Of a DNA stretch of 64,000 nucleotides, positions 45,291 to 54,240 are shown in pieces. Position 1 is the first letter of the stretch, and the number at the start of each line of letters is the position of its first letter. Below the pieces are notes generated by a model, which was not told the origin of the DNA, ran no database searches, and saw only the letters and a list, made by a program, of their open reading frames with translations. This DNA comes from JBBEBE01 sp040882505 (GTDB lineage: Bacteria; Bacteroidota; Rhodothermia; Balneolales; Balneolaceae): NCBI GenBank assembly GCA_040882505.1, contig JBBEBE010000002.1, positions 434,001 to 498,000 on the forward strand, given 5' to 3'. A program made the position numbers and the translations under genes.

Positions 45291-45650
45291 GTGCCATCAT
45301 CCGAACTGTACGTTATTATTGATGATATCCATCGACTGCGAAACAGGGAGTTGCTAAGTCATTTGAAAGACAATATGAAAATGTACAGATCCCTGGACTG
45401 TCGCATATCTGTCTGGCTGAACCTTGAGAAACGTGATTGTGAGCAGCTACAGCGGGCAGAGAACTATCCCTTCAATGTTCGCTCGATCAAAGAACCCAAT
45501 GTGCTCGAGTCCGTTCCGGATGCCACATTTCCCGGGAATGTGGATCAAGTTCTTGTCAAGCAAGAGGATCAAGTCGTTTTGAGGGAGATACCGAAGCAAG
45601 AGGAGGAGCGATTTGATGCTCGAAAGATCGTATCTGTCCTGCTTGGATAA
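45291..45650 (+). CDS. Small hypothetical protein, last gene of the NuoI-like transcript
   Basis: 119 residues from a GTG. The N-terminal half suggests an alpha/beta fold (ELYVIIDDIHRL, ISVWLNLEKRD), and the C-terminal half is charged with a final amphipathic helix (ARKIVSVLLG). No family recognised. It is 6 bp after the membrane protein gene. The downstream gap 45651-45755 holds an AT-only palindrome and no obvious terminator. Confidence 0.6.
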   Translation: MPSSELYVIIDDIHRLRNRELLSHLKDNMKMYRSLDCRISVWLNLEKRDCEQLQRAENYPFNVRSIKEPNVLESVPDATFPGNVDQVLVKQEDQVVLREIPKQEEERFDARKIVSVLLG

Positions 45651-45660
45651 TATAACTTAA

Positions 45661-45676
45661 CATAATATATATTATG
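45661..45676. repeat. AT-rich 16-bp perfect palindrome
   Basis: A perfect palindrome (CATAATAT and its complement) lies in the convergent gap between the small hypothetical gene and the acyl-CoA reductase gene. Function unknown. With no U-run after it, it is not a convincing terminator. Confidence 0.45.
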
Positions 45677-45755
45677 CGACAACGATCCGTATGACTGAAA
45701 TCGGGAGATCAGGTTCGACCGGGTGTACATTCTCGCGATACCCTGTTTTCATCCA

Positions 45756-46859
45756 TCAATTCAATTGCATCAACCACTCCAATGGATCGATACCATCCGG
45801 CCTCCAGTTGATCGGTGGAGTTTGCGAAGCATCCAGCAGCTCAGTTCTGGACTCAAAGCCGGCAACCTCTATATCCGATACGGGTACATAGATCGACTGC
45901 AGACGGTCTCCGATGGATTCGAGAATCTTGGGGAACCGAGTCCGATCGGTTCGACACCAATGCACAATACCCGTCTCATCCGGTCGATCATCACTCTCCT
46001 CGACAAGAATGGAATCCAACCATGTAAACGGACGCCCCATGGCCCGATTGTAGGCTGCTCGAACCCGGAGTTTCTCGGTTCGTCGGGTACGTTGTGGATG
46101 TTGAAGCCAGAACGCTTCAAAATAGTCCCCCAGGCTACACTTGATCTCCTCCAACGGGAGTTCGGTCAATACCATCGCAACCGATCGACAGCCGCGACCG
46201 TCATAGAGTGCCATGGCCTGCACGAGCTCTTTCATGGTTGCCGGGTGGGCTTTGTCCAAAATTGCGACAGAAAATTGAGCGGTCCGCTTGAGGGTGCGCA
46301 CACGATCCATCTGTACACCGCGCCCGGAAAGATCGCTACTCAACGCCTCCCACGAATCGGTTCCACCCGAAAAAAAGATGTCCGAGAGTTGGCTGTACGA
46401 CGCCTGTAATTCGGTATGGGCCGTCTCAACACTCAACAAACCTTCGGATTCAAGGTATTTTACAAGCGTTGGCAAGATCCAGGGATCCCGCTTCGAATAC
46501 TTTCCATGATAGATGGATCCACTCAATGCCACACTGACGACATCCTGAAAACCGGCCAACGGAATATTTCCGGCGTGGACGGTCAGCACCTCTCTCGGAT
46601 TGCGACGATCCAGTGTCTCGTTTGGCAGTCGTTTTCGAACCGATGCATACCAGTTGGAAAGATGATGAACGGATACGGCTCTTGTCAAGGCCTGCAATTG
46701 ATAATAAACGTCTTCCCGAGGAAACAGACCCTCCCTGACTGTTCGTTCGACGGCCTCTTTCAGATCGCTGTTTTCAGGCGAGATCCAGGCCTGCACAGCG
46801 TGTTCGATGCGTTCGACTCTGGATTTGTCGTTTTCTGTGGATTTCACCGATACCGTCAT
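45756..46859 (-). CDS. LuxC-family acyl-CoA reductase
   Basis: 367 residues. The NAD(P)-dependent aldehyde-dehydrogenase-like core shows VLTVHAGNIPLAGFQDVVSVALSG and SKRDPWILPTLVKYL. The catalytic Cys is in YDGRGCRSVAM (C224), the conserved LuxC/acyl-CoA-reductase context. These enzymes reduce activated fatty acids to aldehydes. In this phylum the family is widespread without luminescence genes, and its role is unresolved. It overlaps the start side of the PIG-L deacetylase gene's stop by 4 bp, implying coupling. Confidence 0.82.
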   Translation of the reverse strand: MTVSVKSTENDKSRVERIEHAVQAWISPENSDLKEAVERTVREGLFPREDVYYQLQALTRAVSVHHLSNWYASVRKRLPNETLDRRNPREVLTVHAGNIPLAGFQDVVSVALSGSIYHGKYSKRDPWILPTLVKYLESEGLLSVETAHTELQASYSQLSDIFFSGGTDSWEALSSDLSGRGVQMDRVRTLKRTAQFSVAILDKAHPATMKELVQAMALYDGRGCRSVAMVLTELPLEEIKCSLGDYFEAFWLQHPQRTRRTEKLRVRAAYNRAMGRPFTWLDSILVEESDDRPDETGIVHWCRTDRTRFPKILESIGDRLQSIYVPVSDIEVAGFESRTELLDASQTPPINWRPDGIDPLEWLMQLN

Positions 46860-47575
46860 GAAGATGCGTTGTTGGGCAGTTGATCCGTGATATCCGTTAA
46901 CGGAGGGTCAAACGTTTCTTGAAACAACTCAAACGGGACGATGTTGTCGACAACACGGCGAACGCCACTCTTTTCGATCACCTCTTTGTAGGTTTCATAG
47001 CAATCGAGCGCCTTGTGAAAGGCCTGCATGTCTGCCTCCGAGCAGTGAACGAGAAGATCGATCTCTTCGTCCGTCGAGGCCTCCAAACGGAAAGAACCCT
47101 TGGTATCCGTTTCTCCCCGTCGCGTAAAGAGGGCCAATCGTCGGGCTCCTCTTCCCTCCTCCCGCATTCGGCAGAATAGATGTTTTACAACAGCATGGGT
47201 AACAAGGTGATCGTGAAATCCACTCACACCATGCACAGCATAGGTTACCAGGATATCGGGTTGAACCTGTTCAATCTCCTTCTCGATCACGTGTTCAATC
47301 ACCCGGGGATCCATCTCTTTGAGTTCATTATCCGGCAGAGAACAGACATTCATTCCGGCAAGATCGAGAACCTTTTGCACGGCCTCCATCTCCTTTTTTC
47401 GAATGGCCCCCATCTCGTCTTTGTCGACTCCCAGGCGAAATCGCTGCTTGGTTGCTTCCCCCCGTGTGAGTGTGAGCAAAAAGACGTTGTGTCCGTTGCG
47501 TCTCTGGGCCGCCATGGCCGGTGCCGGACCAAACGATTCATCGTCCGGGTGCGGAAAGATATAGAGGATATTCAT
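46856..47575 (-). CDS. PIG-L (LmbE)-family deacetylase
   Basis: 239 residues. The zinc-binding signature is HPDDESFG near the N-terminus, with the second site HDHLVTH at about 121-127. LTLTRGEATKQRFRLG follows as in other members. Families range from GlcNAc-PI to GlcNAc-malate deacetylases (bacillithiol synthesis). The wording here is closer to the generic LmbE group, so I do not call it BshB. It has no signal peptide. It is the first gene of a two-gene unit with the LuxC-type reductase. Confidence 0.85.
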   Translation of the reverse strand: MNILYIFPHPDDESFGPAPAMAAQRRNGHNVFLLTLTRGEATKQRFRLGVDKDEMGAIRKKEMEAVQKVLDLAGMNVCSLPDNELKEMDPRVIEHVIEKEIEQVQPDILVTYAVHGVSGFHDHLVTHAVVKHLFCRMREEGRGARRLALFTRRGETDTKGSFRLEASTDEEIDLLVHCSEADMQAFHKALDCYETYKEVIEKSGVRRVVDNIVPFELFQETFDPPLTDITDQLPNNASS

Positions 47576-47713
47576 CAGTGCTGGATCAAATGGTTCAAAA
47601 GGGCACGTCGTTTAGATTCCCGGGCAATTCTCGCTACCTTGATGCGTTGAAAACAACGTTGCATGCAGACCGTTGTTCCATCCAGGTGAATCCGGAATTT
47701 GTTGCAAGATTGA

Positions 47714-48613
47714 ATGACACCCATGAATATAGTTGATCCTGTTCGGAGGCCAAAGCAGACGCGTCTATCGATTCATGGAACCGTTGTCGTCTCCTTGCTT
47801 CTTCTCTCCTCTTGCGGGAGATCCGGGTCTGTGGATGAAGGCCCAACCCTGGCTCGTGTCGGCAGTGAAACATTGACCAAAGGAGAGCTTCTCTCGCTCT
47901 ATTCCGGTTCCGCGGACTCTACGTTGTCCGATGATCGACTGGAGCGGGAAATCGATCGATGGGTGGAACGAATGTTGATCAAACAGGAGGCCGAGGCAGC
48001 CGGATTTGTGGACGATCCGCTTTTTCAACAGCGTTTGGAGCGGGTTCAAACACGACTTATTGCCGATGAATATCTACAGACGCTTCTCGAATCCGTAGAC
48101 GATTCATTATTCGTTTCGGATCAGGAGGCTCGGGATTACTTCCAGGCCAATCGTGACCGGTTTGAACTTGAAGAGCCGTATGTCCGGTTTCGGCACTTGA
48201 CGACAACGACTCGCCGAAGTGCTGTGGAGGCACGGCAGGCGATTATGGACGGTCAACCCTGGGAAGAGGTGGCGCGTCAATATTCAATGAATGCCGAAGA
48301 GAGGATCCAGCTTTCCGGGCAAACGATTCCGCGCAGTCGTGCACTGGGTGGGCACGAAGGCTTGCAGGACTTCCTGGATGTCATTGGCATCACGGAGATC
48401 TCCCCGATTCAACTGTCCAATGGTCAGTACCATTTTATTCAGTTGATGGAGGAGCGAGCCGCCGGGGAGAGCCCGGATATCGAGTGGCTCATCGAGGAGA
48501 TCAAAACCTGGCTTCACCGTGAAAAGGCGCGACGATACATCAACTCATACAAGAGAAATCTGTATCTTCAAGCCGAATCTTCGGGCCAATTGGAGCGTAT
48601 GGATTCACCATGA
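47714..48613 (+). CDS. SurA-like lipoprotein, parvulin-type peptidyl-prolyl isomerase homologue
   Basis: 299 residues. The signal ends in a lipobox (LLLSSC). The SurA N-terminal-type helical region has LARVGSETLTKGELLSLY and LEREIDRWVERMLIKQEAE. A parvulin-like segment follows (VRFRHLTTTTRRSAVEARQAIMDGQPWEEVARQYSMN, then LSNGQYHFIQLMEE). The domain is divergent and activity is uncertain. It precedes a full SurA-like gene by 65 bp, so both probably handle outer-membrane proteins in the periplasm. A second ATG three codons downstream is possible. Confidence 0.8.
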   Translation: MTPMNIVDPVRRPKQTRLSIHGTVVVSLLLLSSCGRSGSVDEGPTLARVGSETLTKGELLSLYSGSADSTLSDDRLEREIDRWVERMLIKQEAEAAGFVDDPLFQQRLERVQTRLIADEYLQTLLESVDDSLFVSDQEARDYFQANRDRFELEEPYVRFRHLTTTTRRSAVEARQAIMDGQPWEEVARQYSMNAEERIQLSGQTIPRSRALGGHEGLQDFLDVIGITEISPIQLSNGQYHFIQLMEERAAGESPDIEWLIEEIKTWLHREKARRYINSYKRNLYLQAESSGQLERMDSP

Positions 48614-48678
48614 AACACTGCACGAGGATGGCTTCTCTCCCTTAACGGATTAAAGAGGAACGCTCACTCGATCTTGAC

Positions 48679-50118
48679 ATGAAATTGAACGACACGAAGA
48701 AATCAGACGGCATCATGCGAATCATTCTACTTCTACTCCTCTTTTTGGCTCCTCAATGGCTCCATGCCCAATCCGGTGACCGGGTCATCGCCATCGTGAA
48801 TAACGAGGTCATTCTGAAAAGTGATATTGACCGTGAAATCACGGACTACATGCGTCAGATGGAGATGATGAATCAGCCCGCCCAATTTTCGGAGGATGTA
48901 TGGTACAATGTCCTCGAGTCGATGATTGACAGCTATGTCCTGTTGGAACAAGCCAAAGTGGACTCCATTACGGTCGATGATGAAATTGTGGATCGACAGA
49001 TGGACCAGCGGATTCAACAACTGATTCAGCAAGCCGGAAGTGAACGGGCACTTGAACAGGCGTTTAACAAGAGTATTATTGAGTTGCGAGCCGATTTCCG
49101 CGAGCAGTTTCGCGAGCAGCTGATTACGCAACAGACCCAGCAAACCAAGATGCAGGAGATCGAGATTACGCGGCCGGAAGTGATCGAGTTCTTTGAATCG
49201 ATCCCGACGGATTCCCTGCCGACCATTCCGGAACAGGTCGGAGTCTCTCAAATTGTTGCCATCCCGAAGGCCATGGAGGACGCAGAGAATGCGGCTATGG
49301 CGCGAGCCGTACAGATTCGTGATTCCATTGTCACACAGGGTGCTTCGTTCGAAGAGATGGCCAGAAGGCACAGTACGGGACCTTCTGCACCCAATGGCGG
49401 TCGTCTCCCCATGATGCCGATGAGTGATCTGGTCCCTGAATATTCTGCGGCCGCGGCTGCGCTCAATCCGGGAGAGGTTTCCGAAGTGGTTCGAACCGAT
49501 TTCGGATATCACATTATCCGCTTGAATGAACGCGTGGGGGACCAGATCGCCACCAACAATTTGCTGATTACCGTCGATGAAGAGGGGTTGGATGAAGCCG
49601 GAGCCATCGAAACCCTGGAGGCTCTTCGCGACAGTGTGTTGAATCACGACATTCCGTTTTCCGAGCTGGCAAGACGACAGTCCGAAGACGAGTTCACGGC
49701 CAACTTTGGAGGGCGTATTTTAAACGAAGAGACCGGGGAACGCCTCCTCCCTCTCAACAGTCTGGAATCTTCACTCTACCGAACGGTTCTTCTGCTGGAC
49801 GAGATCGGTCAAATCTCGGAACCTCGTCCGTTTACGACGGAGAGCGGGGCGCGTGCATACCGAATCGTACGTCTGGAAGAGCAAATTCCCGAACACCGGG
49901 CCAATTTGGAACAGGATTTTGCACGAATCCGAAACTTTGCTCTGCAACAGAAGCGGATGCAGGAGATGGAGACATGGCTCTCCGAAATTCGGGACAGAGT
50001 CTACATTGAGTATAAAATCGATATCCCGGATCGATTTCGTGGAGGGCCTCCGGCCATGAATCAACCACTTGAAGCACCGCTTCAGGGAGTGGACAGTCCC
50101 GGACCGGATGGCAGATAA
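48679..50118 (+). CDS. surA: Periplasmic chaperone SurA-like, two parvulin domains
   Basis: 479 residues. A signal peptide ends HAQ (about residue 31); a second ATG at 48715 would give a shorter leader. The SurA_N region opens GDRVIAIVNNEVILKSDIDREITDYM. Parvulin domain 1 spans about 180-275 (VSQIVAIPKAMEDAENAAMARAVQIRD, FEEMARRHSTGPSAPNGGRL, FGYHIIRLNERVGD). Domain 2 (about 280-390) is less conserved, with LARRQSEDEFTANFGGRI. It escorts outer-membrane proteins to the Bam complex, whose BamD is also in this window. The gene overlaps the moxR start by 11 bp. Confidence 0.9.
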   Translation: MKLNDTKKSDGIMRIILLLLLFLAPQWLHAQSGDRVIAIVNNEVILKSDIDREITDYMRQMEMMNQPAQFSEDVWYNVLESMIDSYVLLEQAKVDSITVDDEIVDRQMDQRIQQLIQQAGSERALEQAFNKSIIELRADFREQFREQLITQQTQQTKMQEIEITRPEVIEFFESIPTDSLPTIPEQVGVSQIVAIPKAMEDAENAAMARAVQIRDSIVTQGASFEEMARRHSTGPSAPNGGRLPMMPMSDLVPEYSAAAAALNPGEVSEVVRTDFGYHIIRLNERVGDQIATNNLLITVDEEGLDEAGAIETLEALRDSVLNHDIPFSELARRQSEDEFTANFGGRILNEETGERLLPLNSLESSLYRTVLLLDEIGQISEPRPFTTESGARAYRIVRLEEQIPEHRANLEQDFARIRNFALQQKRMQEMETWLSEIRDRVYIEYKIDIPDRFRGGPPAMNQPLEAPLQGVDSPGPDGR

Positions 50119-51097
50119 TCTTTCGGCAGAACAGCGAATTGAAACGTTTTCGCAACGCGTCTCGGACATACGCGAGGAGCTTTCACGTGCGATTATCGGC
50201 CAACAGAAGATCGTGGACCATCTTCTGATCTCGCTTTTTGCACGTGGACACTGTCTGCTGGAAGGTGTGCCCGGTTTGGCAAAAACCCGGTTGATCCGCA
50301 GCCTCTCCGAAACCCTTGGACTCTCCTTCCGACGCATTCAGTTTACTCCGGATTTGATGCCGGGAGATATCACCGGGTCCGATATCATCGATCAAGACCC
50401 TGCCACCGGAAAACGGTCGTTTCGATTCGTTGAAGGACCGGTTTTTGCCAACATGATTCTGGCCGACGAAATCAATCGAGCCTCCCCCAAAACGCAGTCG
50501 GCCCTGTTGGAGGGAATGCAGGATCAAAGCATTACGGTCGGAGGGGCCACCTACCCTCTGGAATCGCCATTCTTTGTATTGGCCACTCAAAATCCGATGG
50601 AACAGGAAGGAACCTTTCCGTTGCCGGAAGCTCAGTTGGACCGGTTCATGTTTCAATTGCAATTGGACTACCCCAGTTTCGAGGAGGAGACGAGGATTGC
50701 CAGGGAGACGACCTCGAAAGAGAGTGTGCCGTTGAACCAGAGAGTCGATCGAGAACAAATCCTGCAGATGCAACAGTGGGTTCGAGACATCGCCGTTCCG
50801 GAGCACCTTTCCGAATGGGCCGTTCGAATCGTACAGAGTACAAGGCCAGGAACATCGTCAAGTCACAAAAACGTGGACACCTATGTCCAGTGGGGCGCCG
50901 GTCCGAGAGCGTCCCAATATCTTCTGTTGGGCGCTAAATCACGCGCTCTGGCCAGTGGTCGCGCATCGATCGACCGGTCCGACCTGAACGATGTTGCTCT
51001 CCCGGTCTTGCGTCATCGAATAATTCTGAACTATCGAGCAAAAGCAGAAGGGATTCAAGAGGAAGACTTGATTGTACCCCTTCTGGATCATTCATAA
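50108..51097 (+). CDS. MoxR-family AAA+ ATPase
   Basis: 329 residues from the ATG at 50108; an upstream TTG at 50069 is in frame but deeper inside surA. Walker A is degenerate in MoxR fashion (LLEGVPGLAKTRLIRSL). Walker B is MILADEINRASPKTQSALLEGMQD. Sensor and finger motifs VLATQNPMEQEGTFPLPEAQLDRFMFQL are typical. MoxR ATPases act as chaperones for VWA-domain proteins and usually pair with a DUF58 gene. Here the next gene is instead a BatA-like membrane protein, 4 bp on. Confidence 0.95.
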   Translation: MADNLSAEQRIETFSQRVSDIREELSRAIIGQQKIVDHLLISLFARGHCLLEGVPGLAKTRLIRSLSETLGLSFRRIQFTPDLMPGDITGSDIIDQDPATGKRSFRFVEGPVFANMILADEINRASPKTQSALLEGMQDQSITVGGATYPLESPFFVLATQNPMEQEGTFPLPEAQLDRFMFQLQLDYPSFEEETRIARETTSKESVPLNQRVDREQILQMQQWVRDIAVPEHLSEWAVRIVQSTRPGTSSSHKNVDTYVQWGAGPRASQYLLLGAKSRALASGRASIDRSDLNDVALPVLRHRIILNYRAKAEGIQEEDLIVPLLDHS

Positions 51098-51101
51098 TCC
51101 C

Positions 51102-52952
51102 GTGCGTGGACCCTTGTTTCATATCACTGATTGGGGAACGAATCTCCCGCTTCCGATTCTGTTTCTGTCGATCTTCCTGCTCCTGATTTTTTCGTGGTGG
51201 AGCTATTCCGGAATCCATTCTCTTCCGACTGGTTGGAGATGGACACTTGCACTGCTTCGATGGCTCAGTCTCTCCCTCTTGTACCTGCTGTTGGCCGGAT
51301 TTTGGATCGAAAAAAGTCGCTTGGACGGGGATCGATCCACCGTCCCGATCTATCTGGACGACAGTGAAAGCATACGGGCAGAACGCCCGGGGTGGATGGG
51401 CGTCTCTGCAATCCGGGAGGCCGTCACCCTGATCGAACGAGAACTTGAACAGAGGCAGATCCCCTACGAACGTCACCTCTTTGCCGGATCGGTGTCCACA
51501 CCGGATCCGGATTCATTGTGGCGATCGGCCACCCGATTCGACCCCCTGTTCGAGCATCTGCGAGACCCATCAACCTCTCCACCAGCAGCGCTCATCCTGT
51601 CCGACGGCCTGGACACCGAACAGGAACTCGATGAAGTTGAGATTCCCGGGTCCCTCCCTCCCCTTTTCTCCGTATCACTGGGCTCTTCCCAAACCGTACC
51701 GGACCTTGTCCTTGAAGAGATTCTCCTGCCAAACCCCCTGGATCTGCATCAACGCAACCGGCTCTGGTTCCGCGCAACTCGTTCCCGAATGGATGCTCCC
51801 TCTGCAACCGTCGAATTGAGGATCGATGGTGAGCTCAGGGAACGGATGTCGATCCAATTCTCCGACGACCGTAGCACCGTCCAGTCCATCGCCCTGTCGC
51901 TGCCGGATACCGGCCGGGTCAGGGTCGATCTCGCCATCATCCCCCAGCAAGAAGAGTGGTCAACGGACAACAATCACTGGAGTGGGGAGCGCATGGTCCA
52001 GGATCGTCGGACGACCATCTGGCATCTTGCAACATCCATTCATCCGGATATCCGGTGGGTCCGGGAACAGTTGCAAACAGACCGACACCTTCGAATAGAC
52101 ACTGCAAACCTGTTTGATGAAACCGGTGATCTCCCCGAATCCTCACCGGATCTGATTATTCTGCACGGAGACCCCCATTCCGGACCCTGGCCGGATCGAT
52201 TGACCCGGACCCTGAATGAATCCGGAGTGTTCTGGATGGTTGGTCAAAACGGGCTTCCGTTACCGGAAGAATCCGACGGCGTGCAACCACCCTCCGAACC
52301 GCTCACGATGGGTCATTCTCCATGGATCCGAACACTCGCGTCCATCGTGACCGAGGATCGGGATCACCCACTGGTTGAACCGTTTCGTGCATGGTTGGAT
52401 GACGCAGTGACCCCTCTATGGATCCATTCAGACGAGTGGCAACCGGCAGTTGCGACCGAGACGATCCGAATGCAGGGTTCGATTCCGTTTCTGTTTTTGC
52501 AGGAAGTCGGGGATCGACGCCGAACATTGATGACCGCCACCGGTTGGTACCTACTCTCCCACTCGGATCGTGAACGAGAGGAAGAAATCGCCCGTGAACT
52601 CTTCTCGTCCATTTTTCAGTGGACGGCCAATCGAGAAGCGGATATGGAATCTGAAGAGACTGTGGAATCCTCCGACGGGACCGAGTGGACTCAACGTATC
52701 CGGGAACTCCATCCGTCCGCAAGGAACGACTCCTTCCTGCAACGAATATCCAGTGAAACCGGTGGAGCTTGGCGCACAATGGATCCGTCAGAACCATCCA
52801 ACGAATGGCTCAATGCTCTTGAGGAGCGAGTTGACAGAGAACGGGAGACTCGCGTTCGTGTCTCCCTTCATTCATCTCCGGTATGGTATGTATTACTGCT
52901 TTTTCTCCTTGCTACGGAGTGGATCCTTCGTCGCCGGTTCAGGATGATGTAG
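51102..52952 (+). CDS. Large membrane-anchored protein of BatA-like topology, uncharacterised
   Basis: 616 residues from a GTG 4 bp after moxR; a TTG at 51072 would overlap it. Two N-terminal membrane helices (about 14-33 and 45-65) and one near the C-terminus (about 595-612) flank a large periplasmic domain. The first part has alpha/beta character resembling a VWA-type module with a DDSES sequence (VPIYLDDSESIR) and ALILSDGLDTEQ, where active VWA domains have DxSxS. A glutamine-amidotransferase-like block DLIILHGDPHSG, GVFWMVGQNG follows. The topology resembles the membrane proteins that accompany MoxR/Bat systems in this phylum. Function unknown. Confidence 0.75.
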   Translation: MRGPLFHITDWGTNLPLPILFLSIFLLLIFSWWSYSGIHSLPTGWRWTLALLRWLSLSLLYLLLAGFWIEKSRLDGDRSTVPIYLDDSESIRAERPGWMGVSAIREAVTLIERELEQRQIPYERHLFAGSVSTPDPDSLWRSATRFDPLFEHLRDPSTSPPAALILSDGLDTEQELDEVEIPGSLPPLFSVSLGSSQTVPDLVLEEILLPNPLDLHQRNRLWFRATRSRMDAPSATVELRIDGELRERMSIQFSDDRSTVQSIALSLPDTGRVRVDLAIIPQQEEWSTDNNHWSGERMVQDRRTTIWHLATSIHPDIRWVREQLQTDRHLRIDTANLFDETGDLPESSPDLIILHGDPHSGPWPDRLTRTLNESGVFWMVGQNGLPLPEESDGVQPPSEPLTMGHSPWIRTLASIVTEDRDHPLVEPFRAWLDDAVTPLWIHSDEWQPAVATETIRMQGSIPFLFLQEVGDRRRTLMTATGWYLLSHSDREREEEIARELFSSIFQWTANREADMESEETVESSDGTEWTQRIRELHPSARNDSFLQRISSETGGAWRTMDPSEPSNEWLNALEERVDRERETRVRVSLHSSPVWYVLLLFLLATEWILRRRFRMM

Positions 52953-54240
52953 TTGCGGATTTCCCCTTGTTCTTGAGGTCTTCGATCTGCTGTTTATAAC
53001 CGACCCGCGTCCGGACATTGGTGATAATCAAGACAATCACGAAAAAGACTGCGATGACCAGGAAGAGGAGTGCAATATTGGTATAGGGAACCGCATCTCT
53101 ATACCAGGTAACCAGTAGTTCGTCAATACTGGAGATCTGTTCATGATTCAAAACATTTGCGGGAATCAGGACCTCTCCCCAGTCGTTTTTGACCGTTCCG
53201 TTCCAGAACGAAGCAAACGATTCATACCGGTCAAGCTCCGCTGAACGATTCGTCTCGCGTGCTGCCCGCATCACCTGTTCCAGATGGGCTCTGAGCGAAT
53301 TGTAGAGGCTCTCCGAGTCTTGAACGTCTTCCAGCTGTACGCCTTGATCTGCAAATTCGGCTTGAATCGCTACCCACACACGGCTCTCCAACGCCGAATT
53401 CCAATTGGCAAGCAGGTCTGTAATCTCCTGCCATGATTGAACCGGAGATTCGGTTTCAAACGTGTTGACAAGCATCTCGCCGGACTCTCCCCACCACTGG
53501 TTGAAAAAGCGGTACTGCGCTTTCATGGCCAAATAGTCAATCACCTCCAGATCTGTCGAGCTGTTGGTTCTGTTCACATACTCGCCAAGAAGGGTTTTAA
53601 GCAGATCGACCGGCTCTTCATCCAAACGCTCAAGCATTCGGGCTCGATCCCCGGACGATATCGGTGTCAACTCATCATACCGGCCAAGAAGATTGGACAA
53701 AAACCGGGAGACCATCCGGTCCCGCTCCTGAAGAGATATCCGGTATTGCCGGACCAGGTCGGATTGTTCTTCAACCTGCTGTCTGGATCGGTCAAGTTCC
53801 GATTCCATAGATTCAATCCGGCCCTCCCGATCGGCCATCTCTCCCCGGACACGTTCCATTTCACTCTGAAGCGTCTCCATCTCCTCGAAGAGTTCGTCGA
53901 CTCTTGCCAACATTCGACGAGCCGAGTTCCATCTGGATGTCAACGACTCCTCATGCTCCCGGAACGTTGCCGGATAGAGCGCAGCATCGATCAACGCTTG
54001 ATGGTCTTCGTACTGCTCCGAAAAACGGGCCAGTTCCATCTCCAGCTGAAGGATCTCTTCGCTGCTTCCGGCCTGATCAATCTCTTGCTGAATCTCTTTA
54101 TAGTCCGTCCGGAATTGTTCGACTCGTTCATAATCGGACTCCTGGGCCAAGACAGGTGAGGCAACCAGCAACACCAGGAAGGCCAGGACACTGAAACTTG
54201 AACCGATGGAAAGACTCCGACACACGTTGATGGCTCTCAT
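52939..54240 (-). CDS. Exported coiled-coil protein with C-terminal membrane anchor, uncharacterised
   Basis: 433 residues. A signal peptide ends in VLAQ (about 33). A long charged coiled-coil runs at about 40-170 (QSEMERVRGEMADREGRIESME, rich in Glu, Arg and Gln), then a helical globular part with Trp-rich stretches (WWGESGEMLV, FASFWNGTVKNDW). A single C-terminal membrane helix lies at about 390-412, with a short basic tail. No domain is recognised. It is convergent with the MoxR-associated gene (14-bp overlap of 3' ends) and coupled by 4 bp to the lipoprotein gene upstream. Confidence 0.7.
   Translation of the reverse strand: MRAINVCRSLSIGSSFSVLAFLVLLVASPVLAQESDYERVEQFRTDYKEIQQEIDQAGSSEEILQLEMELARFSEQYEDHQALIDAALYPATFREHEESLTSRWNSARRMLARVDELFEEMETLQSEMERVRGEMADREGRIESMESELDRSRQQVEEQSDLVRQYRISLQERDRMVSRFLSNLLGRYDELTPISSGDRARMLERLDEEPVDLLKTLLGEYVNRTNSSTDLEVIDYLAMKAQYRFFNQWWGESGEMLVNTFETESPVQSWQEITDLLANWNSALESRVWVAIQAEFADQGVQLEDVQDSESLYNSLRAHLEQVMRAARETNRSAELDRYESFASFWNGTVKNDWGEVLIPANVLNHEQISSIDELLVTWYRDAVPYTNIALLFLVIAVFFVIVLIITNVRTRVGYKQQIEDLKNKGKSATTSS

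Noticed and set aside
46856..47575. BshB1 (bacillithiol) assignment of the PIG-L protein
   Set aside because: Only the general zinc signature is shared, and no other bacillithiol genes are nearby, so the generic family name is safer.
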